Of a DNA stretch of 64,000 bases, positions 25,413-34,666 are shown piece after piece. Source of the stretch: RGIG8745 sp045576655. Its GTDB lineage: Bacteria > Bacteroidota > Bacteroidia > Bacteroidales > Bacteroidaceae. The stretch spans positions 15,305-79,304 of the forward strand of contig JAZNGW010000011.1 of assembly GCA_045576655.1 (NCBI GenBank). Reading direction: 5' to 3'. Every line of letters begins with the position of its first letter. Within the stretch, counting starts at the first letter, position 1. A model generated the notes under the pieces. That model made no database searches, had not been told where the DNA came from, and worked only from the letters and a program-made list of their open reading frames with translations. Both the position numbers and the translations under genes were made by a program.

Positions 25413-26549
25413 TTATAAATGGTTTATGCAGATGCCTTTGAGATACCACTCATAGAGACGGTGCACACCTTCGTCAATTTCGATCTTGTGGTGCCAGCCG
25501 AGTGAGTGGAGTTTGCTCACATCGGTGAGTTTCTTCATCGTGCCGTCGGGTTTAGATGAATCCCAAAGGAGCTCGCCCTTAAAGCCTATTTCTTTCATGA
25601 TGAGTTCTGCAACCTGGCGAATGGAAATCTCCTTGCCTGTGCCAACGTTGATATGGCAGTTGCGCACCTCAACTATTCTGTCGCTGTTCTTGACCGTAGC
25701 GTCATAGGTGTCTTTGAAGTCGACGTTGAGAAGTACATGCACACTGGCATCCGCCATCTCCTCGCTCCAGAGGAACTCACGCATCGGCGCTCCGCTGCCC
25801 CATAGGGTTACGGCCTCAGGAGTGATGCCATAGTAAGCAAGTGCCGGAAGAATCTCTGCCTCCGTAGATGTTGCATCAACCTTGAGCACCTCGCCGCCAG
25901 CCTTATATGTTACAGGGCGCAGTCCGATGTCCTTGCGCACAGCCTCCCAATCACCCTCGTTGAGACACTTGGCAAGATGAATCTTGCGTATCATGGCAGG
26001 AAGCACGTGGCTGTTCTCCAAGTGGAAGTTGTCGTTAGGACCGTAGAGGTTGGTTGGCATTACAGCTATGTAGTTGGTGCCGTACTGCAGGTTGAAACTC
26101 TCGCACATCTTCAGTCCGGCAATCTTTGCAATGGCGTATGGTTCGTTGGTGTATTCGAGCGGGGATGTAAGCAGACAGTCTTCGGGCATAGGCTGCGGAG
26201 CCTCGCGAGGGTAGATGCAAGTGGAGCCGAGGAAGAGGAGTTTCTTCACGCCGTGCTTCCAACTCTCGCCGATGACGTTCTGCTGAATCTGCAGGTTCTC
26301 GTAGATGAAGTCGGCGCGATAGGTCAGATTTGCCATGATGCCGCCCACGTGGGCTGCCGCAAGCACTACTGCGTCGGGTTGCTCCTCATCGAAGAACTGC
26401 TTGACTGTAATTGGGTCGAGCAGGTCAAGCTCCTTGTGGGTGCGCCCCACAAGATTGTTGTAGCCTCGCGCTTTCAGGTTCTCCCAAATGGCAGAGCCAA
26501 CGAGTCCGCGGTGGCCGGCAACGTATATTTTAGAGTCTTTGGATAGCAT
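25413..26549 (-). CDS. fcl: GDP-L-fucose synthase
   Basis: This 378-residue NADPH-dependent epimerase/reductase converts GDP-4-keto-6-deoxymannose to GDP-L-fucose. The Rossmann motif is GHRGLVGSAI at the N-terminus. The catalytic Tyr-x-x-x-Lys is in YAIAKIAG, preceded by STCIYPREAPQPMPED. It is about 55 residues longer than the E. coli enzyme because of an insertion around KCLNEGDWEAVRKDIGLRPV to ITPEAVTLWG, a length often seen in Bacteroidales. GDP-fucose is used for capsular polysaccharide and surface glycoproteins. Confidence 0.95.
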   Translation of the reverse strand: MLSKDSKIYVAGHRGLVGSAIWENLKARGYNNLVGRTHKELDLLDPITVKQFFDEEQPDAVVLAAAHVGGIMANLTYRADFIYENLQIQQNVIGESWKHGVKKLLFLGSTCIYPREAPQPMPEDCLLTSPLEYTNEPYAIAKIAGLKMCESFNLQYGTNYIAVMPTNLYGPNDNFHLENSHVLPAMIRKIHLAKCLNEGDWEAVRKDIGLRPVTYKAGGEVLKVDATSTEAEILPALAYYGITPEAVTLWGSGAPMREFLWSEEMADASVHVLLNVDFKDTYDATVKNSDRIVEVRNCHINVGTGKEISIRQVAELIMKEIGFKGELLWDSSKPDGTMKKLTDVSKLHSLGWHHKIEIDEGVHRLYEWYLKGICINHL

Positions 26550-26621
26550 AAACGTTAATATGGTATAACACTAATTTCCAGTAATTTGGCACTAATTGTT
26601 AATGATTAAACACTGTTTTTT

Positions 26622-27038
26622 TTACGTCTTGGAATAAAAGATGTCACAATTATTCGTTATGGGGTCATACATGTATGTTTCTGATTTAAAGCTATATTCA
26701 CCAAAGTTCATCAATATCCCTATTTTGGAATTTGTTAAGCGCAAGTAATTGAATAATTGAGCTCTGTGCTCAGGTAGAATCTTTTCTACAGCTTTCAATT
26801 CTACAATGATATTATCATAGCAGACAAAGTCTGCACGATAGTATTTGTCTAATGGTATACCTCTATAATATATTTGTATCCTTTTTTCGGCTTCATGAGG
26901 GATTTTGCGTAATCCCAATTCTATAGACAACGCTTCTTGGTATACAGGCTCTAATAAACCTTTTCTTAGTTCAGAATGCACTTGCATGGCAGCGCCTATA
27001 ATGGAATAAATCCTTTTAGCGATTTCGTCATGTGACAT
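26622..27038 (-). CDS. GxxExxY family protein
   Basis: This 138-residue protein carries the family motif GLLEPVY (27-33) and a PD-(D/E)xK-like core with ADFVCYDNIIVELKAVE. The fold resembles restriction-like nucleases, but the family's function is not established. Such genes are scattered in Bacteroidetes genomes, often among surface-polysaccharide genes. Here it interrupts the otherwise functional fcl-gmd pair, with spacers of 72 and 43 bp. Its base composition is visibly more AT-rich than both neighbours, which suggests insertion by transfer. Confidence 0.85.
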   Translation of the reverse strand: MSHDEIAKRIYSIIGAAMQVHSELRKGLLEPVYQEALSIELGLRKIPHEAEKRIQIYYRGIPLDKYYRADFVCYDNIIVELKAVEKILPEHRAQLFNYLRLTNSKIGILMNFGEYSFKSETYMYDPITNNCDIFYSKT

Positions 27039-27081
27039 TCTTGAGGGATTATTGTAAATTAGTGAATATTAGTGTTTTGTG

Positions 27082-28176
27082 TTACTTCACAATTCCCTTT
27101 TCGAGGTACTCTGCGAGGTTGGTGCGTACCTGCTCGCCGGCACGCTCGATAGCAACTTTCGCCATGTCGTTGTCTACCATGAGCTTGACGAGTTGTTCGA
27201 AGGTTGTCTTCTTTGTAGGATCCCAACCGAGCTTCTGCTTAGCCTTTGTAGGGTCGCCCCAGAGGTTGACAACGTCGGTAGGGCGGTAGAAGTCTGGCGA
27301 CACCTCTACGAGGCACTTGCCTGTAGCCTTGTCGTAACCCTTCTCGTCCATGCCCTCGCCACGGAACTCAAGTTCGATGCCGGCATGCTTGAATGCATAG
27401 TAGCAGAACTCGCGCACGGAGTGCTGTTCGCCGGTAGCGATGACGAAGTCTTCAGGTTCGTCCTGCTGGAGGATAAGCCACATGCACTCCACATAGTCCT
27501 TTGCATAGCCCCAGTCGCGGAGCGAAGAGAGGTTGCCCAGATAGAGTTTGTCCTGTTTGCCCTGAGCGATGCGTGCTGCAGCAAGTGTAATCTTGCGGGT
27601 GACGAAGGTTTCGCCACGGCGCTCGCTCTCGTGGTTGAACAGGATGCCCGAACAGCAATACATGTTGTATGCCTCACGATATTCCTTAACGATCCAGAAA
27701 CCGTAAAGTTTGGCTACGGCATAAGGGCTGTAAGGATGGAACGGTGTATTCTCGTTCTGCGGAACCTCTTCGACCTTTCCGTAGAGTTCGGAAGTCGAAG
27801 CCTGATAAATGCGACAACTGTCAGAGAGTCCGCACTGGCGCACTGCTTCAAGAACACGCAAAACGCCTGTTGCATCGACGTCAGCAGTGAACTCAGGCGA
27901 GTCGAAGCTGACCTGCACATGGCTCTGTGCAGCAAGGTTGTATATTTCCGTAGGGCGCACCTTGTTTACCACGCCCAAGATGCTCATGGAGTCGCCAAGG
28001 TCAGCGTAGTGGAGGTGGAAATTAGGTTGTCCTTCCAAATGAGCGATGCGTTCGCGGAAGTCAACTGATGAGCGGCGGATAGTGCCGTGCACGTCATAAC
28101 CTTTTTCCAAAAGGAACTCAGCCAGGTACGAACCGTCCTGTCCTGTGATACCTGTGATCAATGCAACTTTTTTCAT
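27082..28176 (-). CDS. gmd: GDP-mannose 4,6-dehydratase
   Basis: This 364-residue short-chain dehydrogenase converts GDP-D-mannose to GDP-4-keto-6-deoxymannose, the first committed step to GDP-L-fucose. The NADP-binding motif is GITGQDGSYLAEFL, the catalytic Tyr-x-x-x-Lys lies in YSPYAVAKLYG, and RRSSVDFRERIAHL is typical of Gmd. It is first in the gmd-GxxExxY-fcl-manA gene order and has its own promoter. Length and motifs are normal. Confidence 0.96.
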   Translation of the reverse strand: MKKVALITGITGQDGSYLAEFLLEKGYDVHGTIRRSSVDFRERIAHLEGQPNFHLHYADLGDSMSILGVVNKVRPTEIYNLAAQSHVQVSFDSPEFTADVDATGVLRVLEAVRQCGLSDSCRIYQASTSELYGKVEEVPQNENTPFHPYSPYAVAKLYGFWIVKEYREAYNMYCCSGILFNHESERRGETFVTRKITLAAARIAQGKQDKLYLGNLSSLRDWGYAKDYVECMWLILQQDEPEDFVIATGEQHSVREFCYYAFKHAGIELEFRGEGMDEKGYDKATGKCLVEVSPDFYRPTDVVNLWGDPTKAKQKLGWDPTKKTTFEQLVKLMVDNDMAKVAIERAGEQVRTNLAEYLEKGIVK

Positions 28177-28227
28177 TTTTGAAGTATGTATGTGTGTTGT
28201 TAATAGTTTGCTTTATCCATAGATGTG

Positions 28228-28255
28228 CAAAAATACATAAAAAATGCGGGGCAAA
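28228..28255 (-). promoter_or_regulatory. Promoter of gmd
   Basis: On the minus strand TATTTTTG (28228-28235) fits the -7 consensus, and TTTG (28252-28255) lies 16 bp upstream; a TTG 20 bp upstream is an alternative -33 box. It overlaps the terminator of the preceding gene. Confidence 0.5.
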
Positions 28256-28274
28256 CAATATGCTCCGCATTTTT
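28240..28274 (-). terminator. Terminator of the small outer-membrane protein gene
   Basis: AAAAATGCGG (28240-28249) and CCGCATTTTT (28265-28274) form a 10-bp stem around a 15-base loop. On the minus strand the stem ends in a T-rich run. It is 57 bp past the stop of the 28331-28876 gene. Confidence 0.75.
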
Positions 28275-28330
28275 ATGTGAATTTTAAGATAGCCTGATTT
28301 GCTTAATGTTGTTGACTAAATAACAGTTAT

Positions 28331-28876
28331 TTAGAAAGAATAACCTAAACGGAAGTAGATGTTGCTGTTCTTGCTCTTAACGTCTGGAGCGTTGTCAAAG
28401 TCAACCTTGATGAGATCCGTGAATCCGTATTCATAGCCAACCTTCAATGAGAACTGCTTGTATTCAGCCTTGAATCCTGCTGACAAACCGAAATCAAGAG
28501 CAGATTTCAATTCGCCCATGTCTGAGTCGTCTTTGCCAATCATGTAACCAACATAAGGACCAGCGAGGACGCTCAAGTTGATTTCTTCGCCCTTGAAGAA
28601 TTTCCAACCTGCATTAGCGTCAATCTGTATGAAAGATGGACTCCAGTCTTTTCCTCCCTTTGTAACATAACTAACACCTGCAGTCCAGTCGAAAGTCTCG
28701 TTGATAGGAGCAGTGTAATCAACGCCGATATTCAAGAACTTGAATTCTGCATCAGCATCTTCATCCATGATAACGTCTGCCATGTTTGCACCGTACCAAG
28801 CTGTAAACTTACCATCCTGTGCACTTGCTGTGAGAGCTGTGAATGCTACTGCGATAGCCAAAAGAACTTTTTTCAT
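28331..28876 (-). CDS. Small outer-membrane beta-barrel protein
   Basis: This 181-residue protein has a signal peptide (MKKVLLAIAVAFTALTASAQ) and then eight or so alternating amphipathic strands such as FLNIGVDYTAP and FSLKVGYEYGF. It ends in NIYFRLGYSF with the C-terminal Phe typical of outer-membrane barrels. It belongs with the OmpX/opacity-like porin-fold proteins; the function is unknown. It is a single-gene unit driven by an unusual poly-G promoter shared with the fimbria-like operon, and it has its own terminator. Confidence 0.82.
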   Translation of the reverse strand: MKKVLLAIAVAFTALTASAQDGKFTAWYGANMADVIMDEDADAEFKFLNIGVDYTAPINETFDWTAGVSYVTKGGKDWSPSFIQIDANAGWKFFKGEEINLSVLAGPYVGYMIGKDDSDMGELKSALDFGLSAGFKAEYKQFSLKVGYEYGFTDLIKVDFDNAPDVKSKNSNIYFRLGYSF

Positions 28877-28966
28877 AATTAAATTAGTTTTGTTGAGACC
28901 ATGTACATTTGTTACATCACTAATGAAAACCTATGGTCTCGTTAAGTCTTCATTAACGATTCATTG

Positions 28967-29021
28967 CAAATGTATACAAATATTTTGGTTTTACCCCCCC
29001 CTAAAGGTTAAATAATGTTAA
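28967..29021 (-). promoter_or_regulatory. Poly-G promoter of the small barrel gene
   Basis: In minus-strand order there are two TTAAC repeats 10 bp apart (29007-29011 and 29017-29021), eight Gs (28994-29001), TAA, 16 bp and then TACATTTG (28967-28974), a perfect -7 box. The G-run takes the place of the -33 box. The same layout with the same 16-bp spacing precedes the fimbria-like operon at 41814-41867. Confidence 0.65.
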
Positions 29022-29106
29022 GTATGCCGATTTCGCGTAGGAAAAGAGATAATTGTTTATAATGAATCATACACCAATGATAGTTTGCGTCAATCAGTGT
29101 ATAATG

Positions 29107-31230
29107 TCAAAAACTGTACTGCACACCGAGGTTTAGGGATTGCAGAAGCATATAGTCGCGCGTCATGCTTTCAGGTAAGTTAAACTTTTTGAAGACGTAG
29201 AATGTAGGTGACAGGAATAATTGTACTTTATGGTTGATGTCGTAAGATAGGTTGAGACCTGCGTTGGCACCTATATAATTATCCTTCAGCATTTTGTCAT
29301 CAATTATATACTGATGGTTTTCTTGCCTGCGCTCTAATGGACTCATTTCGTTGCTTTCGCCGAAGAGCATAGCTAATGTCGGACCTGCATATAATTCTAA
29401 GTGCCATTTGCGGTTCTTCTGGTTTGTGAATAGATTTGTGAGGTTGAGGACATAGTCTGCGGAGAGGAGTCCGAAGTGGAACGTTCTCTTCCATAGTCCT
29501 GTCCTGCTTACTGGAGCATAGTCCAATTCAGGGTAATCAAGGTTATAACCGACGTAGTTTGACATGATGTTGCCGCTTAAAGCCATGTATTCAAATCCAA
29601 GTCGTACGCCAGAATAATTGTCGAATCTGTATGTTGCAAATGCCGAAGCGTTCCATTGCAGAGTGTTGCTGCCCTCGTAGTTTGACTTTGTTGACATCAA
29701 GGTCACACCACCGCCCGCTCCAACTGTGAAACGTGATTCCTCATAATTCACATTCTCCTTTTCGTTGAGATATTTGTGCGGACGGAGCATCATGGAGATA
29801 CCTATGTTGGCGCTGAAAACGTCATCAGCAAAGCGTTTGTTCCAGTTAACGTTGCGATAAGGAAGTTTATATATATTGCGCGAGTATCGCGGTTCGACAA
29901 ACAGACGCAGACCATCGTGGAGTTTCGTCCATAGTTGCAGGCCAGCTGTATATGATTCGGAATGGCAACTGAGACGCTTCTTGTCTTCGTGGTGCTTTAT
30001 CAACCACCCCATCTCGCCTCCTAAAAGAATATGGAGTCCGAACTGTTCGTCCCAAGTGTATTTTTGTGTGAAACCAAACGGATCAATCATAGCCTCCGCA
30101 CCGACACCAAACAGGAGCGAGTGCATCTTGTTTACGTATTCAGGCCTGATAGGAGGATCGTTTTTAGCAGGGGTAGTTTCCTTGCTCCAAGTAAATGTCA
30201 TTGACGACAGCGAGAATCGCAGACCTATAGCAGGCGAGAACCATTTTCCAAGCGAAGCCCTCAAGTTATGTCCTAAAGACCCTTCAAAACCCAGATTGGT
30301 CGATTTTGTGAGAGTAACGCCATTTGACAGCTCGATGAAAAATGGCGACTGCCATGATTTTAGTAAGTTGTCGTCGCCTGGAGCGTGGACATATCCTTTG
30401 CGACGCAAGTATTTTGTTCGGGCCTCTGGTGTAAGGTTGTTGTTTAAGTAGTATACGAAGTTGAGATTCGCCCCATAGAAAATGTCATACTCGCGCCAGT
30501 TTCTTTTCTCTGAAAGGTCGTAATGATCCTGTGCAATGCCGATGTAGGGTTCGATGTTGAGGTATCCTTGCGGTCCGGTGAAGAAACGGAATTGTAGACC
30601 TGCATGTCCCTCAAATGCGTCCTCCTCTCTGAAGTTTTTTATCTTGGAGTGGTGGTAACCTAATCCCAGTACGGTAGACACGTTCATATAGCGGTCGGGC
30701 CTGTAACCATTGAAGTAGGCGCTGACGTTAAAGAGATGGTCTAAGCGTATGCCATAGCGTTGAAACAGGATATCCTTGCTTCTCTGGTAACCAAACGCTC
30801 CGTTGATGTACAGCCTTAAAGAGTGTTGTTCATTTATATGTCGTCCAACTCCGAACTGCACCGCTGTCAGATTGTCAAATTCATAATTGCTGGCAGGAGG
30901 GAGCATCTGTTCCATTCCTGCGCCGAACTGCAAGTATGTATGGTTATACCAATGCGTCGTGCTGTCATACTTGAGTGTATCGGTAAAAATTTCGTTCTTA
31001 GGACGGTATCGTTTGTTGGGGATGTCAAGTATGTATAAGGAGTCGTTTTTTGCTTTATTATCGCGTGATTTTAATGCGGAATCCCCCCTTAGAAACATCT
31101 CCTCGTCAAGACTGTCGTTGGGTACGGTAATATTTTTAGGTATAATTGTCTGCCCACAAGCGGTCTGCGTGTATAGACTAGTTATTAGCAGAAATGCTCC
31201 AATAGATATGTGGATTGATTTAATGTGCAT
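29107..31230 (-). CDS. Large outer-membrane beta-barrel protein, last gene of the fimbria-like operon
   Basis: This 707-residue protein has a signal peptide ending near TACGQ. After a polar linker of about 80 residues come many amphipathic strands (AVQFGVGRHINEQHSLRLYI, LLFGVGAEAMIDPFG, FHFGLLSADYVLNL), ending in LLQSLNLGVQYSF with the terminal Phe of outer-membrane barrels. The strand pattern appears to repeat, so two or more barrel domains are possible. I do not recognise a named family. It starts 5 bp after the OmpA-like gene and is probably coupled to it. A role in the outer-membrane part of the surface structure is inference from position. Confidence 0.7.
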   Translation of the reverse strand: MHIKSIHISIGAFLLITSLYTQTACGQTIIPKNITVPNDSLDEEMFLRGDSALKSRDNKAKNDSLYILDIPNKRYRPKNEIFTDTLKYDSTTHWYNHTYLQFGAGMEQMLPPASNYEFDNLTAVQFGVGRHINEQHSLRLYINGAFGYQRSKDILFQRYGIRLDHLFNVSAYFNGYRPDRYMNVSTVLGLGYHHSKIKNFREEDAFEGHAGLQFRFFTGPQGYLNIEPYIGIAQDHYDLSEKRNWREYDIFYGANLNFVYYLNNNLTPEARTKYLRRKGYVHAPGDDNLLKSWQSPFFIELSNGVTLTKSTNLGFEGSLGHNLRASLGKWFSPAIGLRFSLSSMTFTWSKETTPAKNDPPIRPEYVNKMHSLLFGVGAEAMIDPFGFTQKYTWDEQFGLHILLGGEMGWLIKHHEDKKRLSCHSESYTAGLQLWTKLHDGLRLFVEPRYSRNIYKLPYRNVNWNKRFADDVFSANIGISMMLRPHKYLNEKENVNYEESRFTVGAGGGVTLMSTKSNYEGSNTLQWNASAFATYRFDNYSGVRLGFEYMALSGNIMSNYVGYNLDYPELDYAPVSRTGLWKRTFHFGLLSADYVLNLTNLFTNQKNRKWHLELYAGPTLAMLFGESNEMSPLERRQENHQYIIDDKMLKDNYIGANAGLNLSYDINHKVQLFLSPTFYVFKKFNLPESMTRDYMLLQSLNLGVQYSF

Positions 31231-31235
31231 CGTTT

Positions 31236-34085
31236 CTATTCTGTTGTAGAAGTGTTACTTTCTTCAGTAGACTGTTCGCTATCTTCAGATTCTTTTTTGT
31301 TTTTTCGTTCATATTCTCTTGCCTTCATTATCTCTTCGAACCTTTCGCGGTATAGTGGTATCTCCTGTCGTTTATATCTGTGTTTTTTTCTTACTAGTTC
31401 TTCGTTGATATTTCCCTCCTCAAAATAGAGAAATTTACAACTATGGTCAAGGTCAAAACAATGCTGGAAATATGCGAGGAATTGTTTGGTGTTGTTTTCC
31501 CGTTTCTTTATGCCACCAGTTTCATTTAGCCATTCTGACTCAAGTTCGTTATATCTCTTTTTAATAGAACTATAGAAATTGTACTTTTTATTATCCGTGT
31601 CATACAAATCGTCTTCTTCTTTTGTTGTTAAAAGACGATATTGTTTAAAATTTTCTTTTGATAGTTTTTTTAATAGCTCTTGATCCGATGTTTCTAAACC
31701 TGTAATTAATTCATCTAATCTCTTTAGATTAGCAGTTTCATCAAAAACTAAATTTCTTTCGTTTTCAAGATACTTAGAGTCTGCGTGTAACATTCCGAAT
31801 AGATACCACTTTCTTGGATCAGTATCGTCCATTTGGTCAATCAAGTCATATGTTTCTTGCCATGTAATACCTAATATGTCTTTTAATGTGGTGAAATATT
31901 CGGTGTATAGTATTGCCTTGTTTGTTAGGTTTGAATTTATCACGAAATCAAAAGCTTTTTCGCCTTCAACTATTTGTTCTTCAGTCTTTAATTCATTTGG
32001 ACGGAAATACAATTTTAAGTTTAAGAAGTGCTTCAGATTTTGTATTTTGGGTTCATCTGGCATTACATTCACAATTGCTTTAGCAGTGTCCGAGTCCATT
32101 GACTTAAAATACATGATAGCTTGGTTTATAAGAATTTCTTTTCTGTTTATTATCCAATGCCCAGCTTCGGGTACCAATGAATCGAAATATTCTTTTTTGT
32201 CTTTATCAATAGCGATAAAAGAACCCTTTGTCGTGTCTGCACTTATAGTATCTTTGGTTATTGAGTCTATTTTGTATTCTATTTTTATTGAGTCTATTGC
32301 AAGATGAATGAATGGGCGAAGAATGTTTAAGTCGACAATGCCCTTTTTTTGCTGTAGGTTTGCCATCTTGACGGCAATATATGGTGAGAATTTATTTTTT
32401 TCATAGCCTGCTTTTCTGGTGATCTCCTTATAAGCAAAAGGGATAAGTTTTTCAAGTTCGGCACTATCTTTAATGACAGAGAAAAGATTGTAAAAGTCTC
32501 CATCCGAAAAATGTTTAGTGCCATCTTTGTATTGAGGGTCGTTGTAGTATTTGTCTGCGGCTTCTTCTGGTGTTAAAACCTTGTTTGTAGTGTATGTGTA
32601 TGAGCATTTCATAACACGCAAGTTTTCTAACGCCACTTTGATAGTCGTGTCATAATTAGATAGTATTCTTTTAAGTGTTAGATTTATGTTACCTTTGTCA
32701 CCTAAAGCTTTTATGAAATGTCTTACAGTGTCAGCCTCTGTTTTGAATCCTAATTTTTCAAGTTCTTTTGCTGCATCTTCCCAAGTGTAAACTTTTGGTG
32801 GAAGAACTTTAATGTCTTGAGATGTGAGTATACCTCTTACATGTTGTAAAATCATTGACTTTGCAACTTGTGCTCTTTGGTTTGCCAGCAATGTGTTTCT
32901 ACTAATACTGCCTTCAGGAGATGCTCCTCCCTCGACGGAAACGCCCCAAAGATCGTCTCCATAGGATCTCAGCTCCTCTCCCATTTTTTGTGACTCAATA
33001 AGATTGGTAGAGTCTTTGGTTAGGATTGCTGAATTTGATTCAAATTTTAGTTTTAGATCTCTGGGGACATCTATTGGATTCGCTTTCGCTATTTCTTTAA
33101 ATTCATCAGATAGGGGTAAGTCTACGGCAGCTAGAGAAAAATCAATGAATTTCATTGGCCTTATTCTATTGCAAGTTGTATACCCTGTCACATAATGTGT
33201 TTTGTGGGTGAAGTCATCCAAATATATAGGGTAGCACCCTTTAAGTTTCTTGTCTTCTAATTTTTCTTTTTTTGTTTTTGAATATATAACAGTTGTTCTT
33301 AATTGATATTCACCAGGTTTTTCTCCTAAATCTTTAAGGTCGCTTTTTTGATATTTCGCAACAGGGTCATTCTTTTTATAATCATAATCCATTCTTTTGT
33401 CTTGGATTGTATAATATGTACTGGCGTCATATACTAAAGGTTTGAGATAATGGATAGTGTCCTCTGTAGAACAATCTACAATACAAGGCTGTATGGTTAG
33501 CCTTGTATTATCTTTAATTCTTCCTTTTTTGAACCATGAGTTAATGTTAATTATTATTTCGTCTTCTGTGTCAACTGTTGGTAATGGTTCGACAATAATT
33601 GTGCGCTTACCACTGATTGTGACGTCATCCAAATTATTACCATCGTCAAATATAACTTTACCTTTATTGCGGACGATTTTTTGTACTGATTCTATTTGTG
33701 AGTTGAATGCTGAACTAAAAAACACAAATGACGCCCCTGGCATCACAGATAATTCCTCAAATACACCATTAGGCATTGTTTGCTTTAATGCTATTTTTTC
33801 AATTTCGCAATAGATTCTGAAGTTCTTTTCCACATCGTAAAGATTTTTTTTATGTTTGTTCTTTAACTCGTCAATTTTTGTTTTTACTTTTTCAGCTCTA
33901 TTGCTTTTGACAACAACATAAAACATTAAGCGTGGAGTTTCTTTATTGTTTTCGCTATTGTCTTTATCGATGACAAATACCTGACCTTCTACTTTCATTG
34001 TCTGTCCCGCCATTGTTTCTGGCAGAGCGAAAGCGATGAGGGTGAGTAGGAGAGAAAGGAGGAATATACTGGTGGATTTGTTCAT
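31236..34085 (-). CDS. Large secreted protein with OmpA-like domain
   Basis: This 949-residue protein has a signal peptide ending near TMAGQ. An N-terminal domain (about 30-150) is duplicated in the next upstream gene. An OmpA-C-like segment lies at about 340-420: LKLKFESNSAIL, then VEGGASPEG and NTLLANQRAQVAKS, matching the peptidoglycan-binding fold's conserved Asn and Arg positions. The following 500 residues are helical and highly charged, and the tail is Glu/Ser/Thr-rich. It may tether the surface structure to the cell wall. The gene is clearly more AT-rich than the flanking enzyme genes. I do not know a function for the long C-terminal part. Confidence 0.65.
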   Translation of the reverse strand: MNKSTSIFLLSLLLTLIAFALPETMAGQTMKVEGQVFVIDKDNSENNKETPRLMFYVVVKSNRAEKVKTKIDELKNKHKKNLYDVEKNFRIYCEIEKIALKQTMPNGVFEELSVMPGASFVFFSSAFNSQIESVQKIVRNKGKVIFDDGNNLDDVTISGKRTIIVEPLPTVDTEDEIIININSWFKKGRIKDNTRLTIQPCIVDCSTEDTIHYLKPLVYDASTYYTIQDKRMDYDYKKNDPVAKYQKSDLKDLGEKPGEYQLRTTVIYSKTKKEKLEDKKLKGCYPIYLDDFTHKTHYVTGYTTCNRIRPMKFIDFSLAAVDLPLSDEFKEIAKANPIDVPRDLKLKFESNSAILTKDSTNLIESQKMGEELRSYGDDLWGVSVEGGASPEGSISRNTLLANQRAQVAKSMILQHVRGILTSQDIKVLPPKVYTWEDAAKELEKLGFKTEADTVRHFIKALGDKGNINLTLKRILSNYDTTIKVALENLRVMKCSYTYTTNKVLTPEEAADKYYNDPQYKDGTKHFSDGDFYNLFSVIKDSAELEKLIPFAYKEITRKAGYEKNKFSPYIAVKMANLQQKKGIVDLNILRPFIHLAIDSIKIEYKIDSITKDTISADTTKGSFIAIDKDKKEYFDSLVPEAGHWIINRKEILINQAIMYFKSMDSDTAKAIVNVMPDEPKIQNLKHFLNLKLYFRPNELKTEEQIVEGEKAFDFVINSNLTNKAILYTEYFTTLKDILGITWQETYDLIDQMDDTDPRKWYLFGMLHADSKYLENERNLVFDETANLKRLDELITGLETSDQELLKKLSKENFKQYRLLTTKEEDDLYDTDNKKYNFYSSIKKRYNELESEWLNETGGIKKRENNTKQFLAYFQHCFDLDHSCKFLYFEEGNINEELVRKKHRYKRQEIPLYRERFEEIMKAREYERKNKKESEDSEQSTEESNTSTTE

Positions 34086-34127
34086 GTGGATATATAGGTT
34101 AAATCTAAAGTGTGTTAACAGATTATT

Positions 34128-34607
34128 TTAAAAGAATCGTGGCATGGTTGATATGTTGATGAGAATGTGCGCGTCTTCAAATATAACTTTGCCATTATTG
34201 CAGATGATTTGTTGAACTGATTTTATTTGTGAATTGAATGCAGAGCTAAAGAAAACGAACGAAGAGTCTTGCATTACGGACTCCTCAAAAGTTCCATTTG
34301 GCATAGTGTGTTTTAATGTTATTTCTTTATTTTCGCAATAAATTCTGAGAAACTTTTCTGCATCATAAAGATTTTTTTTATGTTTGTTCTTTAACTCGTC
34401 AATCTTTTTTTTTACCTTTTCTGCTCTACTGCTTTTTACAACGACATAAAACATCTTGTTTGGAACTTCTTTTTCTCCGTCTTTGATAAATACCTGACCT
34501 TCAATTTTCATTGTTTTTTGACTCATGGCCCTCTCGGGCATAGCGAACATGAGGAAAAGAAGCGTGAAAGCGACTGTGAATGTGCGTATATGGGGATTTT
34601 GGCTCAT
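34128..34607 (-). CDS. Truncated paralogue of the OmpA-like protein's N-terminal domain
   Basis: This 159-residue protein has a signal peptide (ending near RAMSQ). It is then nearly colinear with residues 28-147 of the following 949-residue protein: KIEGQVF, MFYVVVKSSRAEKVKKKIDE, NKHKKNLYDAEK, FVFFSSAFNSQIKSVQ and KVIFEDA. The match ends there and the protein closes with an unrelated 13-residue tail. This is a tandem duplication with loss of the 3' part. The intact signal peptide suggests it could still be exported, for example as a competitor or extra subunit, but decay is equally possible. It is 42 bp ahead of the full-length copy. Confidence 0.7.
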   Translation of the reverse strand: MSQNPHIRTFTVAFTLLFLMFAMPERAMSQKTMKIEGQVFIKDGEKEVPNKMFYVVVKSSRAEKVKKKIDELKNKHKKNLYDAEKFLRIYCENKEITLKHTMPNGTFEESVMQDSSFVFFSSAFNSQIKSVQQIICNNGKVIFEDAHILINISTMPRFF

Positions 34608-34666
34608 ATTGATAGTTTTTGGAATTATAGTAATCTGTTAAAGAATAATGTTTTTGTGAAGGCGCT

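Noticed and set aside
29069..29103. ATACAC/GTGTAT hairpin after the large barrel gene as a terminator
   Set aside because: The stem is interrupted and no T-run follows, so the end of the long operon could not be assigned.
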